A DNA stretch of 14,916 bases from CAUPWF01 sp964369425. Its GTDB lineage: Bacteria > Bacillota > Clostridia > Lachnospirales > Lachnospiraceae. Both the position numbers and the translations under genes were made by a program. The stretch lies in NCBI GenBank assembly GCA_964369425.1, contig CAYJGW010000059.1, forward strand, positions 1-14,916, in the 5' to 3' direction. The notes under the pieces are model-generated. The model did not search any database. It was not told where the DNA came from and saw nothing but the letters and a program-made list of their open reading frames with translations. Positions 8,379 to 14,916 of this stretch are shown here, piece after piece (the stretch's first letter is position 1; every line of letters starts with the position of its first letter).

Positions 8379-8406
8379 CAATTCAGCCTTACGGCTGAAT
8401 TGTTAT
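8375..8406. terminator. Bidirectional stem-loop between convergent genes
   Basis: A perfect 14-bp stem pairs 8375-8388 with 8393-8406 around a TTAC loop. It contains the stop codon of the + strand HAD gene and abuts the stop of the minus-strand hydrolase at 8407. The U-tracts on both sides are short and interrupted, so termination may be moderate. Confidence 0.8.
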
Positions 8407-9612
8407 TTACTTTCTAATACACTCATACAATACTCTTGCACCATTACATATATTTTCAATTGTCGTAAACTCCATTTTATTATGACTAATCCCTTTTTTA
8501 CAAGGAATAAATACCATTCCTGTATCGCATAGACTAGCAAAGGACATGGCATCGTGTCCTGCCCCACTTACCATCATTCTTGTGGACAGTCCTAAATCTT
8601 TTGCTGCTCCTTCAATTCTTGCTTGTACCTCTTTAGACATCTCTATAGGCGGTATACTTCCAATCTTCTCTTCGATGAAGTTAATCCCTCGTTTAGCACA
8701 TATCGCCTGTGCTGCCTCTAACATACTTCTCTCCATACGATCAAGGCTAGCAATATCTACCCCTCTCATATCTACTCCTAATTGAACTGTTCCTGGCACT
8801 ACGTTTAATGCATTTGGTTGATTTTCAATTACCCCGATTGTAGCAACTGATTGACAAAAAGATTCCCTATTTCCTATCCGCTCTACCTCTAAGATAATCT
8901 CTGCTGCTGCACATAATGCGTCATTACGCATCATCATTGGTGTAGTTCCTGAGTGTTCTGCTGTTCCATGCAAATGCAATAGATATCTTTTAGGACCTGC
9001 TACTGTAAAAACAACTCCTATTTCTGTATTATACTCTTCTAATATTTTCCCTTGTTCTATATGAACTTCCAAATATTCTCTAATCCCCGAAATTTTTTTA
9101 GGGTTAAAGCTATATCCATATTCGTCAAATACCTCACTTAATGTTCTTCCATCGCGCCCTTCTAGTCCCCCTATTTCCTGCTTTGTTGCTTCCTTAGTCA
9201 CTAAACCACTACCAATTGTGCAACAGCCAAAGTTGCTAGATTCTTCACAGCGAAATGCACCTACTCTAATTGGCACATCTAATTCGTCCTCTTTTGCCCA
9301 TTTTAATACTAGTAAACCTGCAATAATGCCTGCAACTCCATCGTATCGACCACCCTCTATAACTGAATCTAAGTGTGATCCTATCAAGTAATAATCTTCT
9401 TTATTGTTATTTGCTATGTACGTATTTCCCACTTCATCCGCAAAATTTTCACATTTCAACGCCTTCCCTAACTGCTTAAACTCCTCATGCATTAGGTCTT
9501 CTTCTTTCGTGTACCCTAACCTTGTTACTCCACCTTCTGTTCCACAACCAATTCCATAAAAGCTTTCTACTAAGGATTCACAATACTTTATATCTTCTTT
9601 CTTATGTATCAT
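8407..9612 (-). CDS. M20-family ureido-hydrolase (N-carbamoyl-L-amino-acid hydrolase / allantoate amidohydrolase)
   Basis: A 401-residue, full-length member of the hydantoinase/carbamoylase branch of M20 metallopeptidases. These cytoplasmic dimers remove a carbamoyl or ureido group as CO2 and NH3. Metal ligands are visible: H80 and D82 in GSHLDSV, D91 in RYDGVAG, E123-E124 in RCEESS, H184 in VHIEQG and H377 in ISHN. The lid/dimerization domain carries H220 in TAEHSGTTPM, and GAGHDA (H353) is also typical. GAAAGGAGA precedes the ATG. It is the last gene of the minus-strand cluster with the symporter and dihydroorotase, separated from the symporter by 206 bases with a terminator and a possible promoter. 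N-carbamoyl-aspartate is an attractive substrate given the dihydroorotase nearby. Allantoate or another N-carbamoyl amino acid cannot be excluded. Confidence 0.88.
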   Translation of the reverse strand: MIHKKEDIKYCESLVESFYGIGCGTEGGVTRLGYTKEEDLMHEEFKQLGKALKCENFADEVGNTYIANNNKEDYYLIGSHLDSVIEGGRYDGVAGIIAGLLVLKWAKEDELDVPIRVGAFRCEESSNFGCCTIGSGLVTKEATKQEIGGLEGRDGRTLSEVFDEYGYSFNPKKISGIREYLEVHIEQGKILEEYNTEIGVVFTVAGPKRYLLHLHGTAEHSGTTPMMMRNDALCAAAEIILEVERIGNRESFCQSVATIGVIENQPNALNVVPGTVQLGVDMRGVDIASLDRMERSMLEAAQAICAKRGINFIEEKIGSIPPIEMSKEVQARIEGAAKDLGLSTRMMVSGAGHDAMSFASLCDTGMVFIPCKKGISHNKMEFTTIENICNGARVLYECIRK

Positions 9613-9638
9613 TTGTTTCTCCTTTCTCTCTACACTTT

Positions 9639-9666
9639 ATCTTACCATGAAATATTGAAAAATCAA
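9639..9666 (-). promoter_or_regulatory. Possible promoter of the M20 hydrolase gene
   Basis: On the minus strand TTGATT (9661-9666) and TAAGAT (9639-9644) are 16 bases apart, with the start codon about 27 bases further on at 9612. The -10 box matches the consensus at four of six positions. Separate transcription fits the terminator just upstream. Confidence 0.4.
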
Positions 9667-9745
9667 TACTTTCTATCGCCACATTTCACCTCTTATCTAC
9701 TCTTCTACAGTCACTATTTTTATACACAGCATTAATATAGGTTAT

Positions 9746-9786
9746 AAAAAAGTAGCAACACCTTTGCAATAAAAGTGTTACTACTT
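9746..9786 (-). terminator. Intrinsic terminator of the symporter gene
   Basis: A 12-bp stem pairs 9750-9761 with 9775-9786. The one imperfect pair becomes G-U in minus-strand RNA but C-A in plus-strand RNA, and a run of T follows on the minus strand. Both points show it serves the minus-strand symporter, whose stop is 33 bases before the stem. It resembles the hairpin at 12620-12657. Confidence 0.8.
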
Positions 9787-9818
9787 CAATCTTTAATCTA
9801 ACATTAACCTAACATTGA

Positions 9819-11177
9819 TTATTTACTTTTTTTGTTATACACATCTACATCTAATGTCTTCTCAGATTTCGCAACATATAGACAAGCTGTAGAATCTCCA
9901 ACTACGTTCAATGATGTAACTAACATCTCGATTGGACGATTGATTGCAAGAATCAATGAATATGCTAGTAATGCTGCCTCATTTGTATATCCTACTCCCG
10001 ATAAAATCGTGAATAATACGACTGCTCCTGCCCCTGGTGCTGCTGGTGTTCCCGCTGATGCGATTAATGCTAGTAAAGCAGTTACTATCAGTGACATAAA
10101 TGTTACATCATACCCTGCACTTCCTGCGATAAATAATGTAGCAACCACCTGCATAATTGCAGTTCCGTTCATATTGATTGTCATACCTAATGGCAATACA
10201 AATGATGCCACTTGATCATTTACTCCCAATTCATTTGTTGTAACTTCGTAGTTCATTGGCAATGTTGCCGCACTTGATGAAGTTGAAAATCCAAAAATTG
10301 CAACTTTGAGAATCTTCTTTGCAAATATGATAGGATTTAGACCTGTACCAATCCATACAAGCAATGGATACCCTACAAATAGGAATACCAACAACAATAA
10401 CGTAGTGATTACTACATATGCCATTGCAGGTGTTAGGTAATCGATACCATAGATTGCAAATGTACGAGTTAATAATACAAAGATTGCAAATGGTCCAAAT
10501 TTTGTTACTACAAAGTTCAAGAATACAACAACGATATCATTAATCTCTGTCAATAATTTTTGTAAGGTTGCAGTTTTTTCTTTCCCTAAAGCAGTCATTG
10601 CTAATCCGACTGCAACTGCTAAGAATACTACAGATAGCACTGCTGTATTACTATTGAATGCTGTCGTGATATTACTTGGTATGATATTCAACACCACAAG
10701 TAATGGGTTTTGTCCTGTTGATCCTGCTGATGTCTCTAATCCTTCAATATTTGGCTGGAATACACCCATTGAATAAAATGTAAATCCGATTGCGCAAGCC
10801 AATGCTAACGCGATTGCTGAACATACTAAAAACCATCCTATTGTCTTTGCAGAAATTCTTGCTAGTGATTTTGTATCTGAAATCTTTCCAATCGCTAATG
10901 CAATAGACGTAAATACCATAGGTACGATTACTAGCTGTAATGACTTGATAAATAATTGACCAATTATATAAAAAGCACCAATTGCACTCTCTGCACCCTC
11001 TGCTGTGATATCTTGGAATAATAGATTATTGATAACTGTCCAAGTCTCCCCCTGACCGCTTCCGTTAAGGTATTCGCGTAAGTACAGGCAGATTAGACCT
11101 GCTGCTAAACCACAAACTAATGAAATTCCCATTTTTACGGCTAGTGAAAGTTCTCTTTTCGTTTTTTGATTTTCCAT
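9819..11177 (-). CDS. Dicarboxylate/amino acid:cation symporter (DAACS/SDF family)
   Basis: A 452-residue multi-pass membrane carrier of the glutamate transporter fold, driven by Na+ or H+. Characteristic elements are the hairpin-1 serine stretch FSTSSSAATLP (about 297-307), NMNGT (335-339) in the unwound helix, the hairpin-2 tip PAAPGAG (378-384), and NVVGD (424-428) with the sodium ligands N424 and D428. Compared with GltPh, the substrate-contacting D394 and R397 correspond here to E417 and V420, and hairpin-1 R276 to a serine. The arginine that binds the acidic side chain is therefore absent, so a neutral or unusual substrate is likely. AGGAGA precedes the ATG. It has its own promoter and terminator between the dihydroorotase and the ureido-hydrolase. 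The family is certain and the substrate is not. Confidence 0.92.
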   Translation of the reverse strand: MENQKTKRELSLAVKMGISLVCGLAAGLICLYLREYLNGSGQGETWTVINNLLFQDITAEGAESAIGAFYIIGQLFIKSLQLVIVPMVFTSIALAIGKISDTKSLARISAKTIGWFLVCSAIALALACAIGFTFYSMGVFQPNIEGLETSAGSTGQNPLLVVLNIIPSNITTAFNSNTAVLSVVFLAVAVGLAMTALGKEKTATLQKLLTEINDIVVVFLNFVVTKFGPFAIFVLLTRTFAIYGIDYLTPAMAYVVITTLLLLVFLFVGYPLLVWIGTGLNPIIFAKKILKVAIFGFSTSSSAATLPMNYEVTTNELGVNDQVASFVLPLGMTINMNGTAIMQVVATLFIAGSAGYDVTFMSLIVTALLALIASAGTPAAPGAGAVVLFTILSGVGYTNEAALLAYSLILAINRPIEMLVTSLNVVGDSTACLYVAKSEKTLDVDVYNKKSK

Positions 11178-11248
11178 TCATTCTCTCCTTTTTCTTATGT
11201 TTTTCTTGTAACAAGCAGCCTTCGCAAACCGTTACTTTACCACATAAG

Positions 11249-11277
11249 ATTATCGCAAATTCTTACACTTTTTTCAA
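11249..11277 (-). promoter_or_regulatory. Sigma-A promoter of the symporter gene
   Basis: On the minus strand TTGAAA (11272-11277) and GATAAT (11249-11254) are separated by 17 bases. The predicted start near 11242 gives a leader of about 65 bases before the ATG at 11177. No terminator-like structure is apparent in the leader. Confidence 0.68.
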
Positions 11278-11307
11278 GCTTAATATTCTATAAAAATTCT
11301 TAATATC

Positions 11308-12579
11308 TTAATTTTCATCCCTATACACTACATTTCCTTCATAAATAGTATACTTTACTCGACCATAAACCTTTTCTCCATCAAATGGAGACTGTTTTGC
11401 TTTCGATTTTGAACCTTTCACTTCCCAGCTTTCATATTCATCAAATATCACAATATCAGCCGCTTTTCCTATTTCAATACTTCCTTTATCTAATGAATAA
11501 AGACTAGCAGGATTCATTGTCATCTTCTCCAATAAATGTGACATTGTCAAATGACCTGTTCTTACCAAATTAGTGATTCCTAGGGCCAATGCTGTCTCTA
11601 GTCCAATCATTCCACTTGGCGCTTCTTCTATTGTTTTTGCTTTTTCTTCTGGTGCATGAGGTGCATGGTCTGTCGCAATAATATCAATCGTATTATTCTT
11701 AAGCCCTTCAATAATTCCATAGCGATCAGCATCTGTCCGAAGTGGAGGATTTACTCTAGCTAAACAACCTTTTTTTATAACGAGTTCTTCTGTTGCGGAA
11801 AAATGTTGTGGCGTAGCTTCTGCCCATACATCTGCCCCCATACTTTTCGTTAACTCCACAAGTTTGATGGACTCTTTTGAGCTTAAATGTTGAAGATTCA
11901 CTCTTGCCTTTGTCTCCAGTGCTAACATGCAGTCCCTCGCAACCATTATATACTCCGATAGCGAACTTGCACCGCCATATCCTATTTCAGACGACACGAG
12001 TCCTTGGTTTACACCACTGCCTATAATAAAGTCCGGATCCTCTTCATGAAGACTTAATACCACGTTCATCTCTTTTGCTTTTAACATTGCCTCTCTCATA
12101 AACTTTCCATCTTTGATTGGAATCCCATCATCAGAGAAGCCGATTGCCCCTAAGTTTAATAACCCTTCAAAATCGGTCAACTCTTTTCCACCAAATCCTT
12201 TTGAAATCGCTGCTACTTGCAATACATTTATCGCTGCTTTTTCTTCTTTTTCAATTGCCATCTTCAAAGAATTTTCATCATCGATAATTGGTTTTGTATT
12301 CGCCATACATACCACAGTTGTGTATCCGCCTGCTACAGCTGCATCTACTCCACTATTAATATCTTCTTTATAGGTAAATCCCGGCTCGCGAAAATGCACA
12401 TGTACATCAATTAACCCTGGAGCTACAATTTTCCCCTTTGCATCAATTATCTCATCATAATCTTCACTTCTCTTGTATTTTCCAATCCCTGCTATTACAC
12501 CGTTTTCAATCTTAATGTCTAAAATCTCGTCTAATCCTGTCTTAGGATTTATAACTCGTCCACTCTTTACTAATATCAT
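11308..12579 (-). CDS. pyrC: Dihydroorotase, type I (PyrC)
   Basis: Interconverts N-carbamoyl-L-aspartate and dihydroorotate. The 423-residue length fits the long Gram-positive dihydroorotase class. The binuclear metal site is complete: H60 and H62 in DVHVHFREPG, D151 in SDDG, H178 in LHEED, H231 in QHLSS and D304 in TDHAPH. Substrate contacts R64, N94 (MANT), N277 (RVNPPLR) and H308 also match. One departure is TPQHF at 256-260, where most members have TPHHL. AAGGAT precedes the ATG; no clear promoter is seen in the 86-base gap downstream of the regulator, which holds a terminator-like stem. None of the other pyrimidine biosynthesis genes is nearby; a ureido-hydrolase and a symporter are. 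A catabolic role, or a related cyclic amidohydrolase function, should be kept open. Confidence 0.85.
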   Translation of the reverse strand: MILVKSGRVINPKTGLDEILDIKIENGVIAGIGKYKRSEDYDEIIDAKGKIVAPGLIDVHVHFREPGFTYKEDINSGVDAAVAGGYTTVVCMANTKPIIDDENSLKMAIEKEEKAAINVLQVAAISKGFGGKELTDFEGLLNLGAIGFSDDGIPIKDGKFMREAMLKAKEMNVVLSLHEEDPDFIIGSGVNQGLVSSEIGYGGASSLSEYIMVARDCMLALETKARVNLQHLSSKESIKLVELTKSMGADVWAEATPQHFSATEELVIKKGCLARVNPPLRTDADRYGIIEGLKNNTIDIIATDHAPHAPEEKAKTIEEAPSGMIGLETALALGITNLVRTGHLTMSHLLEKMTMNPASLYSLDKGSIEIGKAADIVIFDEYESWEVKGSKSKAKQSPFDGEKVYGRVKYTIYEGNVVYRDEN

Positions 12580-12614
12580 ATTATATCCTTCCCAATACTT
12601 TTTATTAATTTTTT

Positions 12615-12657
12615 AAAAGAAGTAGCACCCTTTGCTTATCAGCTAAAAGTGCTACTT
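12615..12657 (-). terminator. Intrinsic terminator after the CdaR-like regulator gene
   Basis: A perfect 9-bp outer stem AAGTAGCAC/GTGCTACTT (12620-12628 with 12649-12657) has extra pairing inside and a broken T-tract on the minus strand. It starts nine bases after the regulator stop. Its sequence is clearly related to the symporter terminator at 9746-9786. Confidence 0.7.
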
Positions 12658-12665
12658 GAATTTAT

Positions 12666-13502
12666 TTATTTCATAATTTTTTTCATCTTATCAATCTCTG
12701 CCTTAGCACCTAGTACCTTCTTCGCTACCATAACCAATTGTAACTTAAAGTTATCCTCTGTGTCATGAACATCGAGACCTGTATTAAGCTTTACATCAAA
12801 TAGTGCTTTCTCCACCTCTTCTTGGGTTAATGACAACGACTCAGCTGTCAAAGCTGTATCTTCTTTACACTTGTAATATTTTGCAAGTACTCTCTGTTGC
12901 TGATCATCTAGCTGCTTTAGAACAACACTTGTTATTCTATCTCCATAATTAGATACCATAGCATTGATACTTCCATAAATCTCCATACTCATATATTCAA
13001 GAACATCACGCTCTTTTTTGAAAATCTCTCCAGCATGAATCGCATCGACTGAATTCCTGAAGGTTCTCTTGATACCTTTTACATTCTTCTCGATTAAACC
13101 TACTCCTATTCTTACACGCTCTTTTAGATTCGCTTCCTTAAGAACCGCTAATGCTTGCTCTTTAAACGGAACCAATGCTTCAATCAATTCATGTTTATTT
13201 TCCCCTATTAAAAAAGTAACTACACCTTTTTCAATAAATAGAAATTGCTGTTCTGCTATTTTTTTATTAATTGCAGGCACTTGATCTATCTTCGCGACAA
13301 TATCTCTAAGTTCCCCTTTATCTTCAAAACTTGTACGTACATTCGATGGATATAGAAATGATACTGCAACAAAATAATTGTTCTCTACATCAAATCCTAA
13401 ACTCTTCCCTAATTTTTTTACATCATTTTCATCTTCATAAAAATTAATCAATATCTCATTAAAATAAGTTATAAAGTCTATTTGTTCGGTTTTACTATGC
13501 AT
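12666..13502 (-). CDS. CdaR/PucR-like transcriptional regulator with degenerate C-terminal HTH
   Basis: A 278-residue protein related to the sugar-diacid and purine-catabolism regulators. The middle region (about 26-165), with RVRIGVGLIEKNVKGI and SVDAIHAGEIF, fits the CdaR GGDEF-like domain. The C-terminal region (about 195-262), ending in TGLDVHDTEDNFKLQL, matches the PucR-type helix-turn-helix. The usual recognition segment with the H/R-N-T and Y-R signature is missing; QEEVEKALFDVKLN stands in its place. The N-terminal diacid-sensing domain of CdaR is also absent. A lysine-rich tail follows (267-278). AAGGAGGA at 13508-13515, five bases from the ATG, is a near-perfect ribosome site. The gene is the first of the dihydroorotase/symporter/ureido-hydrolase group, which it may control. 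A perfect inverted repeat lies just upstream. DNA binding is plausible but not assured. Confidence 0.72.
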   Translation of the reverse strand: MHSKTEQIDFITYFNEILINFYEDENDVKKLGKSLGFDVENNYFVAVSFLYPSNVRTSFEDKGELRDIVAKIDQVPAINKKIAEQQFLFIEKGVVTFLIGENKHELIEALVPFKEQALAVLKEANLKERVRIGVGLIEKNVKGIKRTFRNSVDAIHAGEIFKKERDVLEYMSMEIYGSINAMVSNYGDRITSVVLKQLDDQQQRVLAKYYKCKEDTALTAESLSLTQEEVEKALFDVKLNTGLDVHDTEDNFKLQLVMVAKKVLGAKAEIDKMKKIMK

Positions 13503-13528
13503 AACTTTCCTCCTTGTGATAAAAAAGC

Positions 13529-13590
13529 ATTATACCCTTTTTTAAATAATAATTATACCCTACTCTTATATTAAAGTAGGGTATAATTAT
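13529..13590. promoter_or_regulatory. Perfect 16-bp-arm inverted repeat with promoter-like boxes upstream of the regulator
   Basis: Arms at 13549-13564 and 13575-13590 are exact reverse complements around a 10-base loop. Each arm contains the core AGGGTATAAT/ATTATACCCT, and a third copy of that core lies at 13529-13538. On the minus strand the third copy supplies a TATAAT (13529-13534) placed correctly for the regulator start at 13502, with no good -35 box; the inverted repeat covers the -35 position. This suggests an operator for an activator or autoregulator. A terminator of the surface-protein gene is less likely because no T-run follows. Confidence 0.6.
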
Positions 13591-13643
13591 AACATATGTA
13601 ATCTATGAAATTCAACTTAAAAGACTTTCAAATAGTTACTACT

Positions 13644-14916
13644 TTAGTTTGATAACTTGCGTCTTCTATAAGAAACAACTACTGCCGCTATTAGAGCCGT
13701 TATCATAAGTACTACAAAAATCATTACTGGAGAGTTATCACCTGTTGGAGGTGTATCACTAACTCCGCTGTCAGGTGTCTGGGTTGGAGTTGGGGTTGAT
13801 TCCGGGGCTGGTGTAACTGGTGCGCTTGCCTCTGGAACCGAAACTATTGTAGGTCCAATTTGAACATCTGGGTTGCTCTTAGCTGTGACAGATAGATTGT
13901 ATTGTCCACTTGGTAGTGATTTTAAGAAATCTTTGTAAAGTGTTACCACTATACTTCCACTTCTAACTTCACCAATAATCTCGCTACTTCCTACTGGGTA
14001 TCCGCTCAAATGCGCAACACTACCGTCTGCACTAAATGTAACAACTAGCTCCACTCCATTGAATATTACTTTATCCAAGTCGTTAAAGTCGCCTGTAAAT
14101 GAACTTATGTAATCTTGCAATTCTTCTAAACTTGTACCTGCAACAGTGTTTACTATTAATACAAAACTTGTGCTTGCCGATGCATAAGTTGCATCTTCTA
14201 CTGCTGTTGCTGTAATAATTGTTGTACCTGCACTAGCTTGTAAGGAAACCATACCTTCCGCATTTACGGTTGCAACATCTGTGTTCGAACTTGTAAAAAT
14301 TACAGCTGTTTTTGCTCCACTTAGTTCGTTTTTAAATGCTTGATCTCCTATTATTTTAGTTATGTTTTCATTGCTAAAGTTTAATGTTTGTGGCATAAGG
14401 GTTGTTTCTTCCCAAACTGCATATACTATTGTATTTTTGGTAAATTTATAGCTATCGTCTACTTCTGTGTCATCGTCTATAAACCAGCCTTCAAATGTGT
14501 ATCTATCTTTTATTGGCGGTTTTGGAAGTATTACATTTCCGTTTACATCTGTTTGAATCACAGGGTTTTCGGTACTTCCATCAATGCTTCCACCTTGTAA
14601 ATCGAAAGTTACATTGAATAATTCTTTAAACTCTGCGGTTGCGCTCACATCTTCTGCTGGCATTGTAAAGCTTACTTCTCTGTTTGTTATGTCTTTTTCT
14701 TCTATTGTAATGCCTATTAAGTTGCTCCATTTCACAAACGCTTTGTTCTCAATAGCATTTGCTGTTATTGTAACTAATTCGCCTTCTTTAGCCATTGCTT
14801 TGTCAGATGTTCCACCGATTACTGTAATATTAAAGCTAGGATGCTCTTTTACTGTCAATAAGTAACTTGCAGTCGCAAAGGCATATGTATCGTTTTCTAC
14901 CGCTGTTGCTGTAATT
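13644..14916 (-). CDS. Cell-wall-anchored repeat-rich surface protein (5' end beyond window)
   Basis: The frame is open to the window edge, so only the C-terminal 423 residues are visible; the TTG at 14856-14858 is internal, not a start. In order: the end of a bacterial Ig-like repeat (14850-14915), a divergent InlB-B-type repeat (about 14610-14840), an InlB B-repeat with YTFEGWF and YAVWEE (about 14405-14615), a second Ig-like repeat ending ITATAVEDATY (about 14148-14400), and an X2-like module with SGSIVVTLYKDFLKSLPSG. A Pro/Thr-rich linker follows, then the sorting motif TPPTG (13740-13754), a hydrophobic segment (13674-13727) and the tail YRRRK. Sortases using S/P-P-x-T-G sites are known in Clostridia. 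It is probably displayed on the wall as an adhesin or ligand-binding protein; the target is unknown. Confidence 0.85.
   Translation of the reverse strand, partial: ITATAVENDTYAFATASYLLTVKEHPSFNITVIGGTSDKAMAKEGELVTITANAIENKAFVKWSNLIGITIEEKDITNREVSFTMPAEDVSATAEFKELFNVTFDLQGGSIDGSTENPVIQTDVNGNVILPKPPIKDRYTFEGWFIDDDTEVDDSYKFTKNTIVYAVWEETTLMPQTLNFSNENITKIIGDQAFKNELSGAKTAVIFTSSNTDVATVNAEGMVSLQASAGTTIITATAVEDATYASASTSFVLIVNTVAGTSLEELQDYISSFTGDFNDLDKVIFNGVELVVTFSADGSVAHLSGYPVGSSEIIGEVRSGSIVVTLYKDFLKSLPSGQYNLSVTAKSNPDVQIGPTIVSVPEASAPVTPAPESTPTPTQTPDSGVSDTPPTGDNSPVMIFVVLMITALIAAVVVSYRRRKLSN
14148..14916 (-). repeat. Duplicated Ig-like domain coding repeat
   Basis: The strand ITATAVEDATYASAS (coded within 14148-14216) recurs as ITATAVENDTYAFAT at the window edge (14850-14915), with 14 of 23 aligned residues identical. 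Nearly the same DNA word, TTCTACNGCTGTTGCTGTAAT, codes both. The copies frame the two InlB-type repeats, so the missing upstream part probably contains more such units. Confidence 0.7.

Noticed and set aside
11279..11306. Direct repeat CTTAATAT (11279-11286 and 11299-11306) after the dihydroorotase gene
   Set aside because: It is short, AT-only apart from one base, and lacks hairpin or promoter context; chance is sufficient.
8407..12579. Allantoin degradation operon (allantoinase plus allantoate amidohydrolase)
   Set aside because: The cyclic amidohydrolase carries dihydroorotase contacts and the MANT, NPPLR and DHAPH motifs, so allantoinase is not the best call; allantoate remains possible for the M20 enzyme only.
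13529..13587. Sigma-B type promoter from the GGGTAT boxes
   Set aside because: No GTTTAA-like -35 box stands 12-15 bases upstream of any copy, and Clostridia of this type generally lack sigma-B.
14856..14858. TTG start codon for the surface protein
   Set aside because: The frame continues upstream through an Ig-like repeat homologous to one inside the protein, so the codon is an internal leucine.

Overview
The window looks like chromosomal DNA of a low-GC Gram-positive anaerobe, most probably a Clostridia member of the Lachnospiraceae type. This is inferred from AT-rich sequence, strong AGGAGG-type ribosome binding sites, consensus sigma-A promoters, short-loop intrinsic terminators between genes, a Cache-GGDEF cyclase next to a multidomain EAL protein, a DUF2974 (Mbeg1-like) hydrolase, and a wall-anchored protein with InlB-type repeats and a TPPTG sorting motif. 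No phage, insertion sequence, CRISPR array, tRNA or rRNA is visible.

Left part (1-3602, + strand): a gene-free leader of about 420 bases holds six copies of the heptamer ATAGCAA/TTGCTAT and, closer to the gene, a good promoter. It is followed by a Cof-type HAD phosphatase, a D-lactate dehydrogenase very like LdhA, and a membrane Cache-GGDEF diguanylate cyclase with its own promoter. The cyclase gene meets, tail to tail over a shared 14-bp stem, a minus-strand gene (3652-6324) for an 890-residue soluble protein with the order EAL-PAS-PAS-GGDEF-GAF. The two genes form a small cyclic-di-GMP locus.

Middle (6369-8406): divergent from the EAL gene, a two-gene + strand operon encodes a DUF2974 alpha/beta hydrolase and a YjjG-like HAD nucleotidase. 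It ends in a stem-loop shared with the next convergent gene.

Right part (8407-13502, all minus strand): reading in the direction of transcription there is a CdaR/PucR-like regulator with a degenerate helix-turn-helix, a type I dihydroorotase, a DAACS/SDF-family symporter with an altered substrate site, and an M20 ureido-hydrolase (N-carbamoyl-amino-acid or allantoate type). Each gene has its own ribosome binding site; two of the gaps hold related terminators and two hold recognisable promoters, so this is a cluster of short transcripts rather than one tight operon. A dihydroorotase beside a carbamoyl-amino-acid hydrolase suggests ring opening and then removal of the ureido group, as in orotate/dihydroorotate breakdown to aspartate, but this is inference. 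A perfect 16-bp-arm inverted repeat lies upstream of the regulator gene and is a candidate operator.

Right edge (13644-14916, minus strand): the C-terminal part of a repeat-rich cell-wall-anchored surface protein whose start lies beyond the window.
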